Source: Actinomycetota bacterium (GTDB taxonomy: Bacteria; Actinomycetota; Acidimicrobiia; Acidimicrobiales; JAHWLA01). Taken from it: a stretch of DNA of 11,510 bases. The notes beneath the pieces were generated by a model, which was not told the DNA's origin, did no database searches, and saw only the letters and a program-made list of their open reading frames with translations. Positions 6,935 to 11,510 of the stretch are shown here, piece by piece. The number at the start of each line of letters is the position of its first letter. Within the stretch, counting starts at the first letter, position 1. The stretch lies in NCBI GenBank assembly GCA_019347595.1, contig JAHWLA010000067.1, positions 1 to 11,510 of the forward strand, in the 5' to 3' direction. The position numbers and the translations under genes were made by a program.

Positions 6935-7219
6935 TCAGGTGACGGCGCGGACGACGGCCGCCACGGCGGCGCCGATCCCGACGGTCACCGCCAACGGCGC
7001 CCGCAGGGCCGCGGCCACCAGGGCGGCGACCACGCCCGCCGTCTTGGCGTCGAGTTCGGGCACTCCCGCCTCCGACGTCACCTCGGTCATCACCAGCGCG
7101 GCGAGCAGGGCGGGGGCCAGCCCGGCCGTACGCCTGGTCAGTGAGGCGGGCAAGGCCGAGCCGCCCGCGCGGAAGGCGATGGTGACGACGGCCAACGTGG
7201 CGACGACGGCGAGCGTCAT
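6935..7219 (-). CDS. azlD: AzlD-like branched-chain amino acid export subunit
   Basis: The 94-aa, very hydrophobic product fits the AzlD family: small, with about three to four membrane helices (residues ~3-20, 35-52, 58-75, 78-92). The short polar loop FRAGGSALPASLTRRTAG falls where family members carry a Pro/Arg-containing loop. Its ATG (7217-7219) overlaps the azlC stop as ATGA, so it is translationally coupled. AzlC and AzlD together form a small exporter of branched-chain amino acids in the few bacteria where it has been tested; AzlD alone has no known activity. The identification rests on size, topology and pairing with azlC, because sequence conservation in AzlD is weak. Confidence 0.85.
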   Translation of the reverse strand: MTLAVVATLAVVTIAFRAGGSALPASLTRRTAGLAPALLAALVMTEVTSEAGVPELDAKTAGVVAALVAAALRAPLAVTVGIGAAVAAVVRAVT

Positions 7220-7896
7220 CTCGACAGCGCCAGTCCCACCACTGCGGCCACCGCGAGGGGCACCCCTGCGGGCAGGAACGGGGTCAGCACCAGGGCGACG
7301 ACCGCGCCAGCCGCCGCGGCCAGGCGAGCGTCCGACCGGCCGAGCATCGGCCACAGCAGGGCGACGAACATGGCAGGGAAGGCGGCGTCGAGACCCAGGC
7401 GGGCGGGGTCGCCGAGCAGCGATCCGCCGAGGGCGCCCAGGAGCGTGCCGATCACCCACGCCGCCCACAAGGCGAGGCCCGCCACGACGATGGCGCGGCC
7501 GTCCGGGCGCTCCGGCGACCCCGATGCCACGCCGAGCGAGAACGACTCGTCGGTCACCAACTGGGCAGCCAGGAAGCGGCGCAGGCGCCCGCGGGGCAGC
7601 GTGCGGGCGGCGACCGCGGCCATGGGGAGATAGCGGCTGTTGAGCAGCACGCCCGCCAACACGGCGGCAGCGGCCCCGCCGCCGCTCGACATCACGGCGA
7701 CGGCGGCGAACTGCGCCGACCCGGCGAACACGGTGGCCGACATGACGACGGCCTGCCAGGCGGGGAACCCGGCGGCCACGGCGAGCACGCCGAAGGAGAC
7801 ACCGAACAGCCCCACGGCGGCCACCATGGGTGCCACCGCCCACACCGTCGATCGCCGTCCCGAACCCGCCGTCACGGCGACCCAGCGTGCCACCAC
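7216..7896 (-). CDS. azlC: AzlC-family branched-chain amino acid permease
   Basis: AzlC is the large subunit of the AzlCD exporter in the cytoplasmic membrane. The product shows the family core: a first helix (VAPMVAAVGLFGVSFGVLAV), then MSATVFAGSAQFAAVAVM with the conserved FAGSAQFA block (57-64 from the chosen start), LLNSRYLPMA and LVTDESFSLG, and more helices to the C-terminus. The frame is open to a GTG at 7956, but that start lies inside a palindrome and would add about 20 residues of low-complexity Arg/Thr/Val. I prefer GTG 7896, or the adjacent GTG at 7893: AAGGGCGGGG lies just upstream and the length (226 aa) suits the family. It sits downstream of the cysteine desulfurase on the same strand, beyond a strong hairpin, so it may have its own promoter. 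Confidence 0.87.
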   Translation of the reverse strand: MVARWVAVTAGSGRRSTVWAVAPMVAAVGLFGVSFGVLAVAAGFPAWQAVVMSATVFAGSAQFAAVAVMSSGGGAAAAVLAGVLLNSRYLPMAAVAARTLPRGRLRRFLAAQLVTDESFSLGVASGSPERPDGRAIVVAGLALWAAWVIGTLLGALGGSLLGDPARLGLDAAFPAMFVALLWPMLGRSDARLAAAAGAVVALVLTPFLPAGVPLAVAAVVGLALSR

Positions 7897-7921
7897 CCCC
7901 GCCCTTGCCCGAACAACCCCG

Positions 7922-7971
7922 GTTCTCGTTGCGGAAGTGCGCACGGACGTGCGCACTTACGCAACGAGAAC
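7922..7971. repeat. 50-base near-perfect palindrome (possible terminator or operator)
   Basis: The left arm (7922-7944, beginning GTTCTCGTTGCG and ending AAGTGCGCAC) and the right arm (7949-7971) are inverted repeats over 23 positions. The single mismatch is G7934 against A7959, and the loop is GGAC (7945-7948). The element lies 17 bases past the cysteine desulfurase stop and about 25 bases before the preferred azlC start, so RNA from the - strand would form a long hairpin. No run of U follows. It could be a U-less terminator, an operator, or a copy of a dispersed palindromic element. The structure is certain, the role is not. Confidence 0.85.
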
Positions 7972-7988
7972 GCCGTCTTGGCGGGGGG

Positions 7989-9098
7989 CTACCCGCCCGA
8001 CGCCAGCGAGCGGAGGCGGGCGACGACCCGGGGGAAGGCCTCGGCGAAGGCGGCCACATCGCCCACCGTCGTCGACCACCCCACCGACAGCCGCAGCGAC
8101 CGCTCGGCGTCCACCCCCATGGCTTCCAGCACGGGCGACGGTTCCAACGACTCCGACGAGCACGACGAGCCCGAGTGGGCGGCGATGCCCGCCTGGTCGA
8201 GGCCGAGCAGCACCGGCTCGGCCTCCACGCCGTCGATGCCCACGCACACGATGTGGGGGAGCGCGCCATCAGGCCCGACGGCGCCGTAGCGGGTGACGCC
8301 GTCGACGGCCAGCGCTGCCGCGGCCAGCCCGTCGCGCAGCGCCGAGGTGTCCGGGTGCTCCAGCGCCGCCGCCGCCCCGAACCCCACGATGGCGGGCACG
8401 TTCTCCATCCCGCCCCGCCGTGCCCGCTCCTGCTCGCCGCCGACGACGAACGGGTCGAGCCGCAGCCCTCGCCGCACCAGCAGAACGCCGATCCCCTTGG
8501 GGCCGCCGAACTTGTGGGCGCTGATCGACATGAGGTCGGCGCCCACCGCCCGGAAGTCGATCGGGACCCGGCCCGCCGCTTGGGCGGCATCGACGTGCAC
8601 GAGCACGCCGTCGCCCGCCCGCTGGCGGCACCGTGCCACCACCTCGGCCACCGGCTGCACCGTGCCCACCTCGTGGTTGCCCCACTGGCAGTGGACCACC
8701 CGCACGCCCGAGGCCAAGGCGGCGTCCACCGAGTCGAGGTCGATGCGCCCACACCGATCGACCGCCAGCTCGACCACCGAGCCGCCGTGCCGAGCCGATG
8801 CCTCCCGCACGGCCGAGTGCTCCACCGCGGCGCACGCCGCCGGCCCGCCCGCCCCGAAGGCCACCGCGTTGATCGCTTCGGTCGCCCCGCTGGTGAAGAC
8901 GACCTCGCGCGGCCGCGCTCCGAACCGCGAAGCGACCTGCTCCCGGGCGTGCTCGATGGCCGCCCGCGCCATGCGCCCCTCGGTGTGCACCCGGCCGGGA
9001 TCGGCGGCGTGCTCGCCGGCGAGCCACGGGAGCATGGCCTCGACCACCTCGGGCCGAGTGGGGGAGGTGGAGGCGTGGTCGAGGTAGTGGCGGGCCAC
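7989..9098 (-). CDS. Cysteine desulfurase (IscS/NifS type)
   Basis: This PLP-dependent enzyme takes sulfur from cysteine, leaving alanine, and holds it as a persulfide for Fe-S cluster assembly or other thiolation. The 369-aa product carries the landmarks: YLDHASTSPTRPEV at the N-terminus, FTSGATEAIN (68-77), EHSAV with His94, HVDAAQAAG with Asp170 and Gln173, SISAHKFGGPKGIGVL with the PLP lysine Lys196, and HSGSSCSSESLEPS with the catalytic Cys313. The short, ordered context after the cysteine (SLEPS) is of the group I IscS/NifS kind rather than SufS. It is somewhat shorter than IscS (about 400 aa). The GTG start at 9096-9098 is seven bases after the stop of the SufR-like regulator, so the two form an operon. 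The likely role is sulfur donor in the Fe-S module shared with the divergent mrp gene. Confidence 0.93.
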   Translation of the reverse strand: MARHYLDHASTSPTRPEVVEAMLPWLAGEHAADPGRVHTEGRMARAAIEHAREQVASRFGARPREVVFTSGATEAINAVAFGAGGPAACAAVEHSAVREASARHGGSVVELAVDRCGRIDLDSVDAALASGVRVVHCQWGNHEVGTVQPVAEVVARCRQRAGDGVLVHVDAAQAAGRVPIDFRAVGADLMSISAHKFGGPKGIGVLLVRRGLRLDPFVVGGEQERARRGGMENVPAIVGFGAAAALEHPDTSALRDGLAAAALAVDGVTRYGAVGPDGALPHIVCVGIDGVEAEPVLLGLDQAGIAAHSGSSCSSESLEPSPVLEAMGVDAERSLRLSVGWSTTVGDVAAFAEAFPRVVARLRSLASGG

Positions 9099-9105
9099 GT
9101 ACCGC

Positions 9106-9804
9106 TTACGCCAGCGAGGTGACGCAGGCGTCGTCGCCGAGCGCCCGCGACGCCGTTGTGGTGGGGATGGCGTCGCCGTCGTACAGCCCCGCCAGCATGC
9201 CCCGCACCATCCCCCGGTCGACGGCGCAGATCACCGGGTGCTGGGTGGCGGTGTCGCCGAACGGGCAGTGGTCGCTGATGATGGCGAGGGAGCCGCCCCT
9301 GGCCTCGGCGTGGGCGGCGAAGCCGTGCGCGGTGAGCGCGTCGGCCACCGCGTGCAGGGCGTTGCGGAACGACCGGTGCCCCTCGCCCGGCGACATGTGC
9401 TCGGCCAGCGCCCGCCCGTACTCCTCGCCGACCGCCTCCGCCATGGCCTCGGCCTGCTCGGGCGGGATGAGCGCCAGCGCCTTGCCCAGCAGGGTGACGA
9501 GGAGGTCGTCGCGCGGCGCCGGGAACTCGAGGGCCACGTCGCCCGCCGCGCTGCGATAGCGCTTGGACGGGCGCCCGGCCCCCGCCCCGCCCCGCTCCAC
9601 GTGCACCTCCAGGTACCCGCCCGCCGCGAGCTTGTCGAGATGGTGGCGGGCCACGTTGGGGTGCAGCTCGAACTGCTCCGCCACCTCGGCGGCCGTGACC
9701 CCCCGCTCGCCCTCGCGGGCGAAGAGGTAGATCTCGCGTCGCGTGGGATCGCCGAAGGCCGAGGTGACCGCCACGACCGCAGCCGAAAACCGAGCGTCGT
9801 CCAC
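9106..9804 (-). CDS. SufR-like winged-helix regulator with Fe-S-type cysteine motif
   Basis: The 232-aa product has an ArsR/DeoR-like winged helix at about residues 13-85 (FGDPTRREIYLFAREG, VAEQFELHPNVARHHLDKLA, then GRPSKRYR), typical of the SufR family. The C-terminal half contains DHCPFGDTATQHPVICAVDRG: Cys180 and Cys193 in the CX12C spacing that SufR uses to bind an iron-sulfur cluster. A further cysteine, Cys227, sits near the end (DDACVTSLA). SufR proteins sense Fe-S status and repress suf genes. Here the gene is followed by a cysteine desulfurase and diverges from mrp, which fits an Fe-S regulator acting on both. The start is GTG 9804; a TAGAAT hexamer (9816 to 9811) suggests a leaderless transcript starting there. 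A generic ArsR regulator with zinc or redox cysteines is the alternative. Confidence 0.82.
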   Translation of the reverse strand: MDDARFSAAVVAVTSAFGDPTRREIYLFAREGERGVTAAEVAEQFELHPNVARHHLDKLAAGGYLEVHVERGGAGAGRPSKRYRSAAGDVALEFPAPRDDLLVTLLGKALALIPPEQAEAMAEAVGEEYGRALAEHMSPGEGHRSFRNALHAVADALTAHGFAAHAEARGGSLAIISDHCPFGDTATQHPVICAVDRGMVRGMLAGLYDGDAIPTTTASRALGDDACVTSLA

Positions 9805-9855
9805 CCCGGTATTCTACCTATGGAGATAGTGGAAATCCCCCCGGAGGCCGCCCGC
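9805..9855. promoter_or_regulatory. Divergent promoter/operator region between the SufR-like gene and mrp
   Basis: The 51 bases between the two start codons hold TATTCTA (9810-9816). Read on + this gives TATTCT as a -10 for mrp; on - it gives TAGAAT as a -10 for the regulator, so the two elements overlap. From TAGAAT the regulator transcript would begin at about its own GTG. A dyad, CCTAT-GGAG-ATAG (9817-9829), lies beside the elements and could be an operator. Because the -10 boxes overlap, a repressor bound here could block both genes. No clear -35 boxes are seen. This is inferred from sequence only. Confidence 0.5.
9843..9847 (+). promoter_or_regulatory. Ribosome binding site deciding the mrp start
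   Basis: GGAGG lies eight bases before the ATG at 9856 and supports that start over the in-frame ATG at 9820, which has no such sequence and falls within a few bases of the likely transcription start. Family similarity also begins at the later start (LTEAQIVEALRPVEDPEL). Confidence 0.7.
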
Positions 9856-11046
9856 ATGGCGCTGACCGAAGCGCAGATCGTCGAGGCGTTGCGCCCCGTC
9901 GAAGATCCCGAGCTCCACATGAGCATCGTCGACCTGGGCATGGTGAAGCAGGTCGGCATCCGTCGCGGCACCGTCTCGGTGCTCGTCGCCCTCACCGTGC
10001 CCGGCTGCCCGCTGCGGGCCGAGATCACCAACCGGGTGACCACCGCCCTCATGCCGCTCGACGGCGTGAAGGACGTCAAGGTCGACATGACGGTGATGAC
10101 CGACGACGAGCGGGCGGCCGTGCGCGAGCGCATGGGCGCGGCCAACGGCCACGCGAGCCACGCGGGCCACGCCCACTCCCACGGCGCCCCCGCACAAGGC
10201 CAAGGCCAAGGGGGCCAGAAGCTGGGCCACGAGGAGGGCCGCCCCAACCCGTTCATGACGGCGGGGTCGAAGACGCGCGTCCTCGGCATCTCGTCGGGCA
10301 AGGGCGGGGTCGGCAAGTCGTCGGTCACCGTCAACACCGCGGTGGCGCTGGCCCGCCAGGGCTACGACGTGGCCGTGCTCGACGCCGACGTCTACGGCTT
10401 CTCCGTCCCCAAGATGCTGGGCATCGCCCAGGACCCGGTCGTCATCGACGACATGATCGTGCCGCCAACCGCCCACGGCGTGAAGGTCATCTCCATCGGG
10501 TTCTTCGTGGAGGAGAACCAGCCCGTGATGTGGCGGGGGCCGATGCTGCACAAGGCCCTGGAGCAGTTCCTGGTCGACGTCTACTGGGGCGAGCCCGACT
10601 ACCTGCTGATCGACATGCCGCCGGGCACGGGCGACGTGGCCCTGTCGATGGCGCAGTACCTCCCGAAGTCGGAGATGTTCGTGGTCACCACGCCCCAGGC
10701 GGCAGCCCAGCGGGTGGCCCAGCGCACGGCGTACATGGCCAAGAAGGTGAACCTGCCGCTCCGGGGCGTCATCGAGAACATGTCGTGGTTCACGGGCGAC
10801 GACGGGAAGCGCTACGAGATCTTCGGCCAAGGCGGCGGCGCCGAGCTGTCGCACCGGCTGGGCGTGCCGCTGGTCGGCCAGGTCCCCCTGGTCCCCGAGC
10901 TGCGCGAGGGCGGCGACCGGGGGGCGCCGATCATGGTCTCCCACCCCGACGGCGAGGCGTCTCGGATGTTCGCCCAGATCGCGGCCACCATCGACGTCGA
11001 GCTGGCCCCCACCCGCATCTACCGGCCGGAGCTGCGCATCGGCTGA
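9856..11046 (+). CDS. mrp: Mrp/ApbC-family Fe-S cluster carrier ATPase
   Basis: Mrp/ApbC proteins are P-loop ATPases that carry or help transfer Fe-S clusters in the cytoplasm. The 396-aa product has an N-terminal MIP18/DUF59 domain (about 1-85, with TVPGCPLRAEIT around Cys51). A His-rich linker follows: five histidines within residues 99-109, then a Gly/Gln stretch. The ATPase domain starts at about residue 140, with the deviant Walker A GKGGVGKS (148-155, Lys149 and Lys154), DADVYGFSVPKMLG, MWRGPM and LLIDMPPGTGD (250-260). Where proteobacterial Mrp proteins have a CxxC shortly after ENMS, this one reads IENMSWFTGDDGKRYEIFG (from residue 306) with no cysteine. Cys51 is the only cysteine in the protein. 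Loss of the CxxC is, to my knowledge, usual in actinobacterial Mrp. It diverges from the SufR-like regulator and is probably co-regulated with it. Confidence 0.94.
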   Translation: MALTEAQIVEALRPVEDPELHMSIVDLGMVKQVGIRRGTVSVLVALTVPGCPLRAEITNRVTTALMPLDGVKDVKVDMTVMTDDERAAVRERMGAANGHASHAGHAHSHGAPAQGQGQGGQKLGHEEGRPNPFMTAGSKTRVLGISSGKGGVGKSSVTVNTAVALARQGYDVAVLDADVYGFSVPKMLGIAQDPVVIDDMIVPPTAHGVKVISIGFFVEENQPVMWRGPMLHKALEQFLVDVYWGEPDYLLIDMPPGTGDVALSMAQYLPKSEMFVVTTPQAAAQRVAQRTAYMAKKVNLPLRGVIENMSWFTGDDGKRYEIFGQGGGAELSHRLGVPLVGQVPLVPELREGGDRGAPIMVSHPDGEASRMFAQIAATIDVELAPTRIYRPELRIG

Positions 11047-11056
11047 CCGGCTCGGT

Positions 11057-11092
11057 GCCCAGGACGCGCCCCAGGACACGCCCCAGGGCGTG
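11057..11092. repeat. Three imperfect 12-base tandem units
   Basis: Units GCCCAGGACGCG (11057-11068), CCCCAGGACACG (11069-11080) and CCCCAGGGCGTG (11081-11092) follow one another in the gap between the convergent mrp and hydrolase genes. The last two units also supply the arms of the hairpin at 11073-11095, so the repeat may simply have arisen by duplication of the stem sequence. Confidence 0.55.
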
Positions 11093-11095
11093 CCT
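11073..11095. terminator. GC-rich hairpin between convergent genes, probable two-way terminator
   Basis: CACGCCC (11077-11083) pairs with GGGCGTG (11086-11092). After one bulged A the stem can extend with AGG (11073-11075) against CCT (11093-11095). It lies 26 bases past the mrp stop and touches the stop codon of the convergent hydrolase gene. No T-run follows on either strand, so termination is inferred from position and stem strength. Confidence 0.45.
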
Positions 11096-11510
11096 AGGCC
11101 GGAGCCGTCTTGCCGAGGAACGACACCACGGCGTCGTTGAAGGCGTCGTTGCGGTCGCCGGCCACCATGTGTCCAGCGCCGGCCACGTCCACCACCTCGG
11201 CGTGGGGGACGAGGCCCTGCAGGTGGCGGGCGCCGTCGGCCGACAGCACGTCGCTGGAGCGGCCCCGCACCAGCAGAGTGGGCAGGGTGATCGACCGGGC
11301 GGCGTCGTCCAGGCGGGCCTCGTTGCGGTAGGAGCGGGGCTCGTCGGTCCGGCCGCCAGTCAGGAACCGGGGGTCCCAGTGCCAGTGCCAGCGGCCGTCC
11401 TCGCCCCGTCGGACGTTCTTGCGCAGCCCGGAGAGGTCCGTCGGCCGGGGGCGGTGGGGGGTGTCGGCCGCGACCGCGTCGGCCACCTCGTCAGGGGTGG
11501 CGAAGCCCTC
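11094..11510 (-). CDS. Alpha/beta hydrolase, C-terminal part (N-terminus beyond the window)
   Basis: The frame is open from the window end (11510) to TAG at 11094-11096, giving 138 visible residues. They match the C-terminal half of an alpha/beta hydrolase fold protein: a cap-region stretch GFATPDEVADAVAADTPHRP, then DLSGLRKNVRRGEDGRWHWH and WDPRFL. The strand ITLPTLLVRGRSSDVLS follows, where the Asp of RSSD fits the acid of the triad, and AGAGHMVAGDRNDAFN contains the catalytic histidine. The nucleophile elbow lies outside the window. Relatives are often annotated as epoxide hydrolases or haloalkane-dehalogenase-like enzymes, but the substrate cannot be inferred. An in-frame GTG at 11486 is not the true start, since clear family sequence continues upstream of it. 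The gene is convergent with mrp and probably unrelated to the Fe-S genes. Confidence 0.85.
   Translation of the reverse strand, partial: EGFATPDEVADAVAADTPHRPRPTDLSGLRKNVRRGEDGRWHWHWDPRFLTGGRTDEPRSYRNEARLDDAARSITLPTLLVRGRSSDVLSADGARHLQGLVPHAEVVDVAGAGHMVAGDRNDAFNDAVVSFLGKTAPA

Noticed and set aside
7897..7956. azlC starting at GTG 7956
   Set aside because: This start lies within the right arm of the palindrome and adds Thr/Arg/Val sequence not typical of AzlC; a GTG at 7896 with a purine-rich site upstream fits better.
7989..9122. Long + strand frames opposite the cysteine desulfurase
   Set aside because: They show Arg/His/Pro-rich antisense composition; the - strand gene has all catalytic residues.
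9238..9855. Longer N-terminus for Mrp, including ATG 9820
   Set aside because: Most of it lies antisense to the regulator. ATG 9820 lacks a ribosome binding site and adds residues without family similarity; GGAGG precedes ATG 9856.
1..11510. CRISPR arrays, tRNA/rRNA genes, insertion sequences
   Set aside because: I saw no regularly spaced repeats, cloverleaf-like segments, transposase motifs or terminal inverted repeats flanking a gene; the only strong inverted repeat is the isolated palindrome at 7922-7971.

Overview
The window is GC-rich DNA with tightly packed genes, frequent GTG starts and ATGA/GTGA gene overlaps. Together with an Mrp ATPase that lacks the C-terminal CxxC and apparently leaderless genes, this points to an actinobacterium-like genome, perhaps an uncultured Acidimicrobiia-type lineage. 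That placement is inference; no marker gene is present.

Left block (1-4735, + strand): the distal part of a System I cytochrome c maturation operon, in the order ccmC (5' end cut by the window edge), ccmD, ccmE, ccmF, ccmG, ccmH and a ccmI-like TPR gene. Each start codon overlaps the previous stop by four bases, so the seven genes look transcribed and translated as one unit. They handle heme export and transfer to CcmE (CcmC, CcmD), the heme chaperone itself (CcmE), the thioether ligation complex (CcmF, CcmH, CcmI) and reduction of the apocytochrome CxxCH cysteines (CcmG, CcmH).

Spacer (4736-5227): a broken remnant of a lysyl-oxidase-like gene on the - strand, then an A-rich stretch with three TGAAAAG words, leading into the next gene with no visible ribosome binding site.

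Middle block (5228-6915, + strand): an AtuA/DUF1446-family protein and, two bases later, a separate small gene for the domain that forms the C-terminus of full-length AtuA proteins. Their chemistry is unknown.

Right block: on the - strand (read right to left) a SufR-like winged-helix regulator with a CX12C motif, a cysteine desulfurase, a 50-base near-perfect palindrome, then azlC and azlD (branched-chain amino acid exporter). Divergent from the regulator, on +, is an Mrp/ApbC Fe-S carrier ATPase with a His-rich linker. The regulator, desulfurase and Mrp look like a compact iron-sulfur cluster assembly locus around a shared promoter region. The window ends with the C-terminal half of an alpha/beta hydrolase on -, convergent with mrp and separated from it by a GC-rich hairpin.

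No RNA genes, CRISPR arrays, insertion sequences or phage genes are visible. The least explained pieces are the palindrome at 7922-7971, the Fe-S divergon with its overlapping -10 elements, and the cysteine-poor, His-linker Mrp.
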